A stretch of 64,000 bases of DNA from Hibiscus mutabilis (lineage: Eukaryota; Streptophyta; Magnoliopsida; Malvales; Malvaceae): contig CM033718.1 in NCBI GenBank assembly GCA_019671005.1, forward strand, positions 20,402,014 to 20,466,013, given 5' to 3'. The notes beneath the pieces were generated by a model, which did not search any database, was not told the DNA's origin, and was given only the letters and a program-made list of their open reading frames with translations. This document shows positions 1 through 12,152 of the stretch, one piece after another; the first letter of the stretch is position 1; every line of letters starts with the position of its first letter. A program made the translations under genes and the position numbers.

Positions 1-840
1 GCAAACTAAACCTGAGATTAATTCAAATTATTTTATGAAATAAATAATGCTATAAATAAATATATAAAATATATTATTTAGATATCTATCAATATATATA
101 AATAAAATATATTATTTTATATATTATTTATAATATAAATATATTATTTTAAAAAACTCAAAATGTTCATAAAAATAATATATAAAAACCATAAACCCTA
201 AAATCTAAACTACAAACCCCAAAACCCTAGACCTAAATCTCAATTCTTAAACCATGAACTCTAAACCTCAGGGTTTATAGTTGGGGTTTTATATATTATT
301 TATAATAAAAATATATTGTTTTTATAAATATTATGGGTTTTTTAAAAATAATATAGTTATATTATAAATAATATATAAAAATAATATATTTTTATTTAAA
401 TAATACAAACTTATTTATTTGGGTTAACCAAATTATTTTACGAAGAAATAATACTATAAATAATATTAATATATAAACTATATTATTTAATCAATAAATA
501 CAATATATTATTTTTATAATTTTTATAAATACCCAAAATATTCATAAAAATAATATATTTATATTATAAAATATAAAAAATCATAAATCCTAAACCCGAA
601 ATACTAAAATTTAAGGTTTGAGTTTTTAGATTTAGAATTTAGAGCTTATGATTTTTTTATATATTACTTGTAATATAAATCTATCGTTTTCTGAATGTTT
701 TGGGTGTTTTTTAAGAACAGTATATTTATATTATAAACAATATGTAAAAAATATAAAAATAATATATATAATATATTTTATATTTTTTTATAGTAGTATT
801 TATTTCATAAAATAATTTGAATTAATCTCAAGTTTAGTTT
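1..840. repeat. AT-rich palindromic MITE-like element with telomere-like inner blocks
   Basis: The first ~55 bases (from position 3) recur as the reverse complement at 787-840 with few mismatches, giving long terminal inverted repeats. A degenerate copy of the same end begins near 421, so the unit looks like two tandem half-elements, each itself a hairpin. Blocks at 185-290 and 590-650 contain degenerate CCCTAAA/TTTAGGG-like words and also pair with each other. No coding potential was found. The left edge may lie outside the window, so a target duplication cannot be tested. A MITE or a foldback element is the best description; the superfamily is unknown. Confidence 0.6.
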
Positions 841-867
841 CACATATATATAATATTTGTGATAAAA

Positions 868-960
868 TTTCATGTTGGTTCAATCGTTAAGGCTTACTCT
901 TTGTATTTGAAGGTCATGAGTTCAAACTCCCTCAAGTGCATGGGTTTTATTATTTTTCCT
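868..960 (+). mobile_element. SINE-like tRNA-derived fragment
   Basis: A box-A-like run (TGGTTCAATCGTTAAGG, 874-890) is followed about 27 bases later by a box-B-like run (GAGTTCAAACTCC, about 917-929). This is the RNA polymerase III internal promoter arrangement of tRNAs and plant SINEs. No complete cloverleaf can be folded, and neither a poly(A) tail nor a target duplication is clear, so I call it a SINE-like remnant rather than a tRNA gene. Confidence 0.45.
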
Positions 961-2054
961 TAAGCAAAATAACGTCATTTTAGTTAATAGTTTCATTAAG
1001 AGTTAACAGTGGAGTAGATTAGAATATTTTTAAAGTTCAGTGACACTTTCAAGTTAATGGTAATAGTTTAGTGGCATCTCAAGTAATTTACCCTAAATAA
1101 TATTATGAATTGATCCTTCAACCTTCATCCTCAAGTATCATAAATTTCTTGCTCAGTTGCAGATAGACTCAGACGCTTGAAGGAATCATGCCAAAAATGA
1201 AATAGAACTTATATCAAACATAAACTTGCACACTTGAGTATAGTCTATTCAAGCTTATTTCATTTGTAATCGGGTTATAAATGTAATCAATATCAATTCC
1301 TTGAGCAAGAGTATCAAGCGTCTTAGTACAAGGGATATAGTTTTGAAAAAAAACGAACATTCAATTAAATTTCTAATATGCATTACCAACTACTAGTTTG
1401 TCTATTAGGATAAGACACTTGATCTCTTAAGAAAGGTTAAGGGTTTGAATTATAACGTTGAGAATTAAGCAAATTAGATTAAGAGGGTCGCCTCATAACA
1501 TGCCTCTACAATACCCGATCCGAATTAATCAACCCAAGAATTGGATACCGATAATTAAACTAAAAAAAATATTCTAATATGCACTAACTATGAATTCTAA
1601 ACCGTACAAGTTTATTGATTTTCCACTCATTCATCACTCTCACAACTGTAATATTTTCACCTTCAGAACCATAGTGTTAGATCACTTTCTAACTCGAAAC
1701 TTTTGTATCTACATTATTTTTTAATTTAGCCTCTCAACTTTATATTTTATTTAATTTAGTCACTAATCTTTACAAATGTTTTCTTTCCATTAACTCTTTA
1801 ACTCATTTATACTCTCTTCAATATTGTTTTCTCAAAATTCTATATTTAAAAAATAATATCATAAACATATTATATAATTTTAGATGATATTTGATTTATT
1901 AAATAACATTACAAATCATACTTATGAAAAAGAATATTAAAAATATGCATGTATTATATATATTATATATTGTTGTAGAAAGACATTTAAATTGAAACTA
2001 ATCAGTATTGTAACACTATAAATATTTACAAATAAATTTAAACTGAAACTCGAA
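961..2054. other. Unassigned AT-rich intergenic sequence
   Basis: No convincing gene. Pieces at about 1000-1100 and 1700-1830 resemble the widespread plant repeat wording around 'TTTAGTCACTAA / ggtaaattac', probably ends of degraded MITEs, but no boundaries can be drawn. Confidence 0.5.
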
Positions 2055-2059
2055 CAACC

Positions 2060-3974
2060 TGTCGCAACCTTTTTTCTTTCAAAAAGTGGTCTCGACGTTT
2101 AAAAATAAAACAACGGAGTCGCCAACAATCTTTTTTAAAAAAGGTGTGATTGGATCACCTAAAAATCGGGTTATTTTAATAAAAATATTTTATTTTATTA
2201 AAACAACGGTTTTGGACTGCGAAAACAAAAACAGGTTCGAGAGTCAATTACGCATGGGGAAGGGTTAGCACCCCACAACGCCCAAAAATTGGTACCTAGC
2301 CGATTACAAAATGTTTTGATGTCGGATTTTACGAATTCACGTAAAATTTAAATTACTGTCCATTTATGAATTTGATTCCATTTTAATGGCCTTACTATTC
2401 GTAAAATGAACTCCAATCACCGCCAACACTTCTGGCGCTAACCCGTCATTCTCGTTTAGTAAGACACCACATTAATTATATTATTAAACATTACAGCCAC
2501 AAAAAAAATGATCTACAAAATAATATAATAGCATACAAGATAAAAAAATATAAGTAAATAAACAAACAAATAAAAAAGGAAAAAACAATTGTTAAAATAG
2601 GCTGATTTTATTTAAATTAAATGAATATATATTTTTATATATAATTCAATTTATAAAAATATACCCATTATAAATTATTTAAAAAAGTGAATTCATTTAA
2701 AAAAGAATTTAAAGAAATTTAATGACTGAATTAAAAACAAAATAAAACTATAAACCAAATTTAAAAGAAAATAGTGACCAAATCGAGAAGTTTGAATACT
2801 TGGTTGCACACGGGGTAAAAATAAATGGGAATGGGAGATTTAATGAGTGAAAATGACCCTTTTTGTTTTGGGTATAAAACCCAATTTAAAAAAATACTTC
2901 TTCCTTTTATTTTTTCCAGCCAAAATGGATCAAAACCAATTTCTAACAAATTCTTTCAAATTGTTCCTGATGCTTTTTCATGAATTGAAGAACACCAAGA
3001 ACAAACCTTTTTGAAAACCCGATTCAAATCCAATTTAAAACCCCAAAACAAGAAAAATATTGTTTCCCCCTTTTTTAAAAAAACAAAACTTCCATCTCTT
3101 TTTTAAAACTTCAACTTTCAACCATCCCTTCACTTGAATTCGGGTTATGGTGATAGTGATTTAAAATTCGAAAAAGAAAGAAGATAAATTTTATATAAAC
3201 ATTCGAACAAGAAGAACGCCTAAAAGAAAGTAAATAAATACCTCAAAAGATGCTTCAAACTTCTATTCCAATTTCGAATCCACATACAAGAGCTCGAGCA
3301 TAAACTGTATAAAATTCTCTAAAAGAACTCTCTAACTCTCTAAAATCAACTATGTTTCTCTCTAGTGAATTGTATGAATTGCGTGTCTGAATGAGTAGTG
3401 GATGTTGATTGTGTATTGTGTCAATTACAAAGGAAGAGGGGTGTTTATATAGGCTTTTTGGTTGCCAAAATTACAAAAAATCAGAATTCGAATCCCTAAA
3501 ATCCGGTTGATCTTCCTTCCATATTTTCTTGATTCAGATTTGGCCTTCCTTTTTTGATTCGAGTTGCTGTGATTTGGGATGATTTTCCCCCTAATTTTCG
3601 TATTTGATTCGCGGATCCATTTTCTGCACGTGTTATCTTCAGTAAAATGAGCATATCTTGAGCTCTCGATGTCCGATTGAAGCGTTTCAAGGTGCGTTGG
3701 AAAGGTAACTGAAAGACATTTAGTACTTAAGAAGACATCTTGGCCTGAAAATGCTTGGATCTTATCAAAAATTTGTCATAATTCCGTAGTGAGGAATCCT
3801 TATCTTTTCATGTTTGTTATGATTATGCTTGATTCCTTGCCTTACTTGAATGATTCATATTACCCTTTGACTTTGGCCCGATTTGCATTGATTTGGGATT
3901 TGTTTCCCTTTTTTCCATATTTGATGCGATCTCTTCCCTTGTTTTTTATGTCAGGCTAAAAATCAGTGACAACA
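2060..3974 (-). repeat. 3' LTR of the Tat-like element
   Basis: Begins TGTCGCAACC and ends AGTGACAACA as read on the plus strand (TG...CA). It matches 9330-11218 along its whole length. A TATA-like box on the minus strand (TATATAAAC, 3443-3451) marks the probable promoter. It contains the 'gagtcaattacg ... ggttagcacccc' block that also occurs in the unrelated-looking solo LTR at 57999, which suggests related families. Confidence 0.9.
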
Positions 3975-4019
3975 GTTGCCCCTCTTTGCTCATCCCTGTG
4001 AAACAGGGATAGAGCAAAG
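3975..4019 (-). other. Polypurine tract next to a strong hairpin
   Basis: Read on the minus strand, 3975-3991 gives GAGCAAAGAGGGGCAAC directly before the LTR, a good plus-strand-priming polypurine tract. It overlaps an inverted repeat: arm 3984-3999 pairs with 4003-4019 across a 3-base loop (GAA), with about 16 pairs and one bulge. The PPT is typical of gypsy elements; the hairpin is unusual. Confidence 0.75.
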
Positions 4020-4080
4020 AACAAAAGGCACTGATTTTAGCCAATCATACTGCAAAATTGGTTGATGGACATCAAAGCTT

Positions 4081-4704
4081 GGTTCCAATCTCCTCACACC
4101 CGAACGGATAGGCAGTTGCTGAAAAATAAAGGTTCCATTCTCCTTGCACCCGAATGGATAGGCGTTGTGCTAAAAAGTAAAGGTATTATTCTCCTCAAGC
4201 TTGAACGGATAGGCGGTTTCCGAAAGTAAAGGTTACATTCTCCTTAGGCCTGAACGGATAGGTAAGTTCCATCCTCTTTACGCCTAAAAGGATAAGCGGG
4301 TTCTATTCTCCTGATGCTCGAATAGATAAGCATGTTCTATTCTCCTGATGCTTGAATAGATAAGCAGGTTCCATCTGAACGGATAGACGGGTTCTATTCT
4401 CTTGATGCTTGAATAGATAAACAGGTTCCATTCTCCATATGTCCAAACGGATAGGCGGGTTCTATTCTCCTCATGGTCGAATAGATAAGCAAGTTCTATT
4501 CTCTTTACGTCTGAATGGATAGAATGGTTCTATTCTCCATGTGCTTGAATAGTGAGCAAGATTTCATTCTTCTTACGTCTGAACGGATAGACGGATTCTA
4601 TTCTCCGAATGCTCGAATAGATGAGCGGGTTCCAATCTCCTTACGCCTGAAAGGATAGGCGGACTCCACTCTCCTTATGCCTGAATGGATAGGTAGATTC
4701 TTTT
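4081..4704. repeat. 34-bp minisatellite in the element's 3' untranslated region
   Basis: About 17 tandem units of roughly 34 bp, two early units being longer (about 48-50 bp) and one shortened. Two variants intermix and partly alternate: one carries 'GAACGGATAGGCGG', the other 'GAATAGATAAGC'. It lies just inside the 3' LTR, which is where Tat-lineage elements are known to carry hypervariable tandem repeats. The units are too degenerate, and the context wrong, for a CRISPR array. Confidence 0.85.
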
Positions 4705-7059
4705 TCTGAAGAGTTTTTGTATACCTGCAAAAACCTGATATATGATGCAATTATAATGGGCATGCTCCTAAGGATGTCTAAAATATGAATGCATGCTAAT
4801 TATAATGGGCATGCTCCATATTGTTTGTATCTCTTTGCTTCATTAAATAGTCGTATTCTGCTTCACCATTCTCATTCCTTGTGCCTTCTTGCTTCATGGA
4901 AAACATGTGCTCTTTGCATATTTGCCCACTCAATCCGATGATCTTGCATTCATGGGAAGGACAGATTTCTTCAACTGTCTCTTCTTCACCATTCTCATTC
5001 TTTGTACCTCTTTGTTTGCAGAAAACATCTAATCTTTGTTGGCAAATGTCTCAAAATCTATTATCATTGTAGTTGATACATCAATTTCGAGTGAAAGGCT
5101 TCCTTGAATGGTATTGAAAACTTCAAGTCTTCATATGCCCCTTAAAATAACATTAAACGCCTTCAGCGCTTCTTGTGAATTCTCAAATTCTTGCCCCTAC
5201 AGAGCATCTTGAAGCGTTTACACGCTAAACCTTCACCTTGAATGTCTTTGCATGATGTTGGCGTTTTAATCTCTTCTTTTCATGCCTATCAAAGTCAGGG
5301 ATCCTAAACTCTTAGTCGACATAACTTGCCCTAATCTGATGGCACAATTCGCCCACTGGCATGGCTCTATCTCTTTTTATGCTTTAGGGATCTTACATCT
5401 CATGTGCGGAACACAATCTACTAGGGAAATGAGCCCTTCAACACATGTTTTTTTCTTCTTATACAAGGTGATGCCCCTGTTCAAACTGAGGTTCAATTGT
5501 CGGCCTCCTTAATTTTTTCTTGAAGGGCTTGAAAACATTTGTTCTTGGTTCCCTACAGTTAGGATCAATACTAAGAAATCCTTTGTTTTTTATGAATCTG
5601 TGTCAGCCTATTGTAAGATGCAAGAAAAGGCTAGAAATGATAATTTAAAGGAAGAAGTCATGGCAGATGCAAGAAAAGGCTAAAAATGGGGATTTAAAGA
5701 AAATAGTCATGGCAAACATGGAAAAGAGAAAAGTCAGATGTCCCAAAATTCATAGTATGAATGATTCATGAATCTATCAACCGGATAGTGCCCCACTTTT
5801 AGGTGGCTCTCTTTGACTCACACACTCCCCAAATTTTAAATTTCCCACTTTTTTAATCTTAATCAGACATTAGAAGTTTTGAGGTCCCTGAAGAAAGGTT
5901 AACTCAATTAGGCGGAATATGTTCTGAAAACAAACTCTTTTTTCTCAGATATTCATGTGTGATCCAAATGGTCTTTAAAGGCTTGTAATGTAGGCTAGGC
6001 TTATGTTACAAAAAAGGATATATGAACTCAAATACATGTTTTAAGGGTGATTAAACCAAGGATCAATCTTTCTTGATGATGTCTTCATTTTTTTTCTTTT
6101 CTGGATCACTCTAGACTGCCCATTTTGGGTTTTCACCCTAGAGTTCATTTCCTTTTCTAGCACATGTCTCATTTGAAAGATTTATTTCAAATTGTCCTCC
6201 GCACTCCAGCTTTCATTTTTTTTCTTTTTTTTTCTTTCTTTCATTCTTTTTCTCTTTTCTTTTCTTTTATTTTCCTTTTTGCGTCCTTTTCATTTCGAAT
6301 TTAGGACATTTACTTGATCTGACATGTTTTCCTTTGCTTGCAAACAATTTTTCACCCTCTTTGCCCCCAGTGTGGGGAGTGATCCTTGGTTAGGGTTTAA
6401 TCACAAGAAAAATATCAGGCTCAAAGGGGGACAACAATGGATTTTTTTTCATTTTCTTATTCGTGAAGGGAAAAGAAGGAATGCCAAATGTCATCTCATA
6501 TACAAACATCATCGAAGAGAAGTCGTCTTCAGTTGGTAGATGTTTTAGAGTTATTACTTTATTCAAACTCCTTAACGACAATGTCTGAGAGGAAAAACAC
6601 TCAAAATTTTTGTATATGGGATTTCCCATTAATCCTGAACACACTTTATTGCCCATCTATCTCGAGATTAGATCCAAGAATCATTCACAATCAATAATAA
6701 AGGCTCTGCCAAAATGATGTATGTTTGAAAAAGAATGAAAAATGAAAATAAAAATGAGAAATGTTTGCCACTAGGGAAAATAAAAAGAATGCATCTTTAA
6801 ATCAAGTAGATTAACATAGAAGCCCTTACAAAAGATCCATAATTCTCGTGGGCAAAAGCAAAAGGGTTGGTTCTAGGTATGACCCCAACATTATATAGGA
6901 AAATTCTTATTGTCTTGAGCATTACTCTAGAAAGGCATGAATGAATTCTAGCCAAGCATGCTCATATCTACTCCGTGACAAGATTCTATTGTTGGGTAGT
7001 TCGGGTTATAAGCGTTCGTCATGTTCTCCTTCCTTGAGTCTCCCACTTTTGATGGCCAC
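4705..7059. other. Non-coding interior of the Tat-like element; pol missing
   Basis: No domain of protease, reverse transcriptase, RNase H or integrase is recognisable on either strand. A long pyrimidine tract lies at 6209-6286 (a purine tract in the element's sense). The short open frames here are interrupted and look like chance. Confidence 0.6.
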
Positions 7060-7919
7060 CAATATCAACTCCCCGCCCCGCTCACGACCATGTCTGCGAA
7101 ACCCTTAGTGGCATGGTTTAACATATGGTCGTAGAAGGTACCATTTAAGGTTTTCACAAACATTGAAGTAACCTCATTTTCCAACAATGGAGATTGTACT
7201 TGGGCTGCCACATCTCGCCACCTTTGTGCATACTAGAGAAAGCTCTCGTCGGTCCCTTGTTCCATATCCTGCAATAGAATCCTTCCCGGGGCCATGTCCA
7301 TCACATGCTCGTATTGTTTGAGAAAAGCTCTTGACAGATCTCTCTAACTGTGTATATTGATCCAACTTAATTGGGTATACCATCGGGTAGTAGACCTTGA
7401 TAAACTATCTTAGAAATAGTGGACGAGTAGTTTCTTGTTTTCCAAGTACAGTGCCATTTTCCAATAGTACATGGTCAAGTGCGCCCTGGGGCAAGTGGTC
7501 CTGTCATACTTCTCAAAGTTAGGAGCTTTAAATTTTGGAGGAATCACCAAGTTAGACACTAGGCTTAAATCCCTAGCGCTCACGTCATTATGAACGTTTC
7601 CTCCTTGTATGGCTCTGATGATCTCTTCGAGCTTATCACAACGGTTTTCTAGCTTCTTATTTATTCTGCCTCTGTTGGCTGACTTATTGAGAACCTCAAT
7701 GCCTTGGTTCTCCCCATGATTTATCTCAAACTCTCCTGGAATACGGGCTGAGCTTCCTGTTATGCGGATCTTGGACCTCCCACTTGGTGGAAATGTATGT
7801 GTAGTTATCTTGGGCTGGGGCGACAAAATATCCACAGCTTCGACTGCCTTTCCTCTTGCTGGGTCCCTAAGTCCCAACATAGCCGCTATATGGCTAACAG
7901 TGTTTCTCTGAGCTTGCAC
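7060..7919 (-). pseudogene. Gag polyprotein remnant (Ty3/gypsy retrotransposon gag)
   Basis: The open part, 7919-7410 (169 codons), ends in the retrotransposon gag capsid-like region (residues about 120-169, with 'KFKAPNFEKYD' and 'HLTMYYWKMA'). This is the start of the domain that assembles the particle around element RNA. A stop codon at 7410-7412 interrupts it. Recognisable gag continues to about 7060 in the same and shifted frames ('FLKQYEHVMDM', 'YAQRWRDVAAQVQ'), with further stops. No zinc knuckle is visible after it. The gene is broken, and it is the only coding trace in this element. Confidence 0.8.
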
Positions 7920-9329
7920 AATTTCCTCATTCCGGTCTTTTTCTAAATTGCCAAGTCAATCTTGAGTTCTTGTGGTTTACTTCTAGAGTTGTCAATCTAT
8001 CCTCCATAAACATGGCTCGAGTAGAACCCTGCTATTTGCATTAATCTTTTATTAGGATTGTATGTATGCAATGATCAAAACATAAACAAATGCAATGACA
8101 AAAACTAATGCAAACAAACAAAAAAATGCAAATGCATGAATGCAGACGAAGGGCCATCGATTCCATTAAGCTATTGCTCTCGAAGTAGCTTTCCATTGGA
8201 TATCGAAGCTCCTTATTACAAAAGACTCACGAGTATTTTTCCGCCTTAAATGTCTTCGATTAGCCATATGAGTCCCAGTCTTATTTTTTCAATTAGCTTA
8301 GCATACTGGCGTAGAGCTGCAGCTTCTTTGACCAACATCATCACATGCCCAGTTACATCCTGGACTTGGGTCATGACATTCTCGTCGAACTCGTCACGCT
8401 CCTGGAATCTCGTGGCATTGTCCCAATAGACATTGCCCCCTCATCGATATCATCAAGGACCAATATCTTTGTCTCGTATTCTAGAATGATGTTCTCCATG
8501 TGTCTGCTAATTAACCTTAAACCAGTGACGTGCATCCGTATTGTTTTCCTCTTTTGGAAGGAATCTTCTATCCATTGCAAAAAGCTTTTTCTAATTGAGC
8601 AACATACTTTTAGAATCGACTTCTTCTAGATATGAGATGCATGCAATAAACAAGTATGCAAAAAACAATAAAACAAGAAAAAGAAAGGATTAGTACACTT
8701 CGGAAGAAAATAAATAAACACAAAAGGTCCAAAATAATTCCATTGTACGAATAGTAACTAGGCAGCACATTCCAACACTTCTGGACATGTTTCCACGGAC
8801 TATTCATACGAAATAATTTTGACCGGACTCTAAAACTTAGGTTTTCCTACATGGATCTAATAGGGGGCTTCTAGATTCTCATACAGGTTTGGTTCTAAAA
8901 GGGTTCTCGAATTGTCCTCGTTGTCCCCTACTAAGGGTAGCAAGGCCCCTGATTCTCACCCATTATAGGCTTCAAACGAATCAAGTTCAACTCAGGGGGA
9001 CTCACTCCTATGCCCATATGGGGGATCAATATCCACACGAAGACATAGAGTGTCAGCCCCGGAGGTACTTGCTAGGCCCATACAGAGAAGCAGTATTCCC
9101 ACAAGAGCAATATCGTTTCCCCCCACTTAATCGAACGGGACAAAGCTCGGGTCTAGAGCTTGTAACCAAATCTTAAATGCGTAAAATGGAATCAAATTCA
9201 TAAACGGACAATTAAGTTAAGCTTTACGTGAATTCGCAAAATCCAACATTAAAACAAGGTATAATCGACTTGTGGCCTAACTCTGTTTTTTGAAAAAACA
9301 AAAAGTTGTCCCTAGTGGAGTCGTCAAGC
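7920..9329 (-). other. Long 5' leader of the Tat-like element with PBS-like site
   Basis: About 1.4 kb separates the 5' LTR from gag in the minus sense. Right after the LTR the minus strand reads TTGACGACTCCACTAGGGAC, which sits where the primer-binding site should be; I do not assign a tRNA. At 9181-9250 an inverted, about 70-bp copy of an LTR segment (like 9561-9632) is present. Short open frames on both strands overlap each other and are not convincing. Confidence 0.55.
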
Positions 9330-11218
9330 TGTCGCAACCCTTTTTTTCTTTCAAAAAACAATTAAGTTAACCTTTTTTTAAAAAGGTGTGATTGGATCAC
9401 CTAAAAATCGGGTTATTTTAATAAAAATATTTTATTTTATTAAAACAACAATTTTGGTCTGGGAAAATAAAAACGGGTACGGGAGGTGATTACGCGTGAG
9501 GAATGGTTAGCACCCCCACAACGCCCAAAAATTGGTACCTAGCCGATTACAAAATGCTTTGATGTCGGATTTTGCGAGTTCACGTAAAATTTAAATTACT
9601 GCCCATTTATGAATTTGATTCCATTTTAACGGCCTAACTATTCGGAAAATGAACTACAATCACTACCAATACTTCTGGCGCTAACCCGTCATTCTCGGGC
9701 ACCACATTAATTATATTATTAAACATTACAACCACAAAAAATGATCAACAGAATAATATAAGAGCATACAAGATAAAAAAAATATAAGTAAATAAACAAA
9801 CAAATAAAAAAGGAAAAAACAATTGTTAAAATAGACTGGTTTTATTTAAATTAAATGAATATATATTTTTTATATAGAATTCGATTTATAAAAATATACC
9901 CACTATAAATTATCCAAAAAAGTGAATTCATTTATAAAAGAATTTAAAGAAATTTAATGACTGAATTAAAAACAAAATAAAACTATAAACCAAATTTAAA
10001 AGAAAATAGTGACTGAATCGTGAAATTTGAAAACTCGGTTGCACGCGGGGTAAAAATAAATGGGAATGGGAGATTTAATGAGTGAAAATAACCCTTTTTG
10101 TTTTGGGTATAAAACCAATTTAAAAACAAAACACTTCTTCCTTTATTTTTTTCAGTCAAAATGGATCAAAACCAATTTCTAACAAATGCTTTCAAATTGT
10201 TCTTGATGCTTTTTCATGAATTGAAGTACACCAGGAACAAACCTTTTTGAAAACCCGATTCAAATCCAATTAAAAAATCTCAAAACAAGAAAAATATTGT
10301 TTCCCCCCCCCTTTTTAAAAAAATTGAAACTTCCCTCTCTTTTTTAAAACTTCAACTTTCAACCATCCCTTCACTTGAATCCGGGTTATGTGATAGTGAT
10401 TTAAAATTCAAACAAGAAAGAAGAAGATAAATTTTATACAAACATTCGAACAAGAAGAACGCCTAAAAGAAAGTAAATAAATACCTCAAAAGATGCTTCA
10501 AACTTCTATTCCAATTTCGAATCCACATACAAGAGCTCGAGTATAAACTGTATAAAATTCTCTCAAAAAAACTCTCAAACTCTCTAAAATCAACTATGTT
10601 TCTCTCTAGTGAATTTTATGAATTGTGTGTCTGAATGAGTGGTGGATGTTGAATGTGTGTTGTGTCAATTACAAAGGAAGAGGGGTGTTTATATAGGCTT
10701 TTTGGTTGCCAAAATTACAAAAAATCAGAATTCAAATCCCTAAAATCTGGTTGATCTTCCTTCCATATTTTTTTTATTCGGATTTGGCCTTCCCTTTTTT
10801 ATTCGATTTGCTGTGATTTGGGATGAATTTTCCCCTAATTTTCGTATTCAATTCGCAGACCCATTTTCTGCACGTGTTATCTTCAGTAAAATGATCATAT
10901 CATGAGCTCCCGATGTCCGATTGAGGCGTTTCAAGATGAGATGGAAAGGTAACTGAAAGACGGTCAATACTTAAGAAGACATCTTGGCCTGAAAATGCTT
11001 GGATCTTATCGAAAATTTGCCATAAGTCCGTAGTGTAGAGTCCTTGTCTTTCAATGTTTGTTATGATTATGCTCGATTCCTTGCCTTACTTGATTGATTC
11101 ATATTTCCCTTTGACTTTGGCCCGATTTGCATTGATTTGGGATTTGTTTCCCCTTTTTACATATTTGATGCAATCTCTTCCCTTGTTTTTTATGTCATGT
11201 TAAAAATCAGTGACAACA
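9330..11218 (-). repeat. 5' LTR of the Tat-like element
   Basis: Direct repeat partner of 2060-3974 with the same ends. The minus-strand TATA-like box is at 10687-10695. It lacks about 20 bp near its plus-strand start and carries small indels relative to the other copy. Confidence 0.9.
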
Positions 11219-11223
11219 CAACC

Positions 11224-12152
11224 CAATCCAACTTCAAAAACATAAAATAAAATAAAATAAAATAAAATTTGATTGACTCAAATTTTTTATTCGACTTGAA
11301 TCGATTGAATATACACCACTAGTTGAAGGTATATATGTAGCAACAAAATAAATCCAACCGTTGAGCTCAAATTTCAAAATTCATAACCCTAAAAAAATAC
11401 TTAATAAAGGAAAAAAAGAAAAAAAATATTTTTTATTTCAAAATTCTCAATCGTGGTGTGACCTTGTAGGTTCTTGTAACGTTATTAACAAATATTATAA
11501 TAATTCTAACATTACAAACAATGAGTGACATCTAGCGATGTGCCATTGTCACCTACGTTACAAGTCATGATTCAACTTAATCTCTTCATGATTAACTCTT
11601 TTCATGTATTACATCATTTTATCCTTAATATCTAGATTCAATATAAGTCATGGAAAAGTCACGCTTGTATAATACATCTAATATTTATTGATATCTTGAG
11701 TAGACTATTATAAACGAATAATTTACGACATCTCATAGCAACATACTTGAGCCTGGTCATACATTTCTAGTCTCATTCAATCAAGTGGCCTTAAACATTA
11801 CTCCAATTATGTAGAAAGGACAAATCATATCTTAATCAACCACATCCAGCTACATAGATTGTGACATATCCAATATCAGTCTCTATAGTGTAGTCAGTTA
11901 CGACATGCGTTGTAGTTATCACTATGAGCAATGTTGTGATTGTCACATAATAATCCAAGAAACATGCTTATAGCAAGTCAATCTTATATTTCGTTCTTTA
12001 ACACATTCTTATGTAATGAGTTTGACATCTCCATGTCAATGACAAAACTTTTTGGTCTCAATCTTATATTTCGTTCTTTAACACATACTTATGTAATGAG
12101 TTTGACATCTTCATGTCAATGACAAAACTTTTTGGTCAATCAATTACATATT
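11224..12152. other. Intergenic sequence with small tandem repeats
   Basis: Contains an (AAAAT)n microsatellite of about five units (11243-11268) and an 80-bp tandem duplication: 11979-12058 repeated at 12059-12137 with only a few mismatches. No gene is recognised. Confidence 0.6.

Larger units (their letters stand above)
2060..11218 (-). mobile_element. Complete but gutted Ty3/gypsy Tat-like LTR retrotransposon
   Basis: Two ~1.9-kb direct repeats (2060-3974 and 9330-11218) bound a 5.36-kb interior. The outer flanks carry a perfect 5-bp duplication CAACC (2055-2059 and 11219-11223), which proves a single insertion. Orientation is minus: the gag remnant (7060-7919) reads on the minus strand, and a purine-rich tract abuts the left LTR. 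No protease, reverse transcriptase or integrase could be recognised, so the element is non-autonomous. A sampled 185-bp stretch of the LTRs differs by roughly 7%, so the insertion is not recent. The Tat-like assignment rests on the gag type, on the LTR motif also seen at 58130-58230, and on the 3' minisatellite. Confidence 0.88.

Noticed and set aside
868..960. Functional tRNA gene
   Set aside because: Box A and B are present but no acceptor stem or cloverleaf can be folded.
4081..4704. CRISPR-like array of ~34-bp repeats
   Set aside because: Repeats are contiguous and degenerate without unique spacers, in a plant LTR element; a minisatellite explains it.
8345..8629. Overlapping ORFs on both strands as leader genes
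   Set aside because: Neither strand shows a domain; they lie in the long leader of the Tat-like element and mirror each other.
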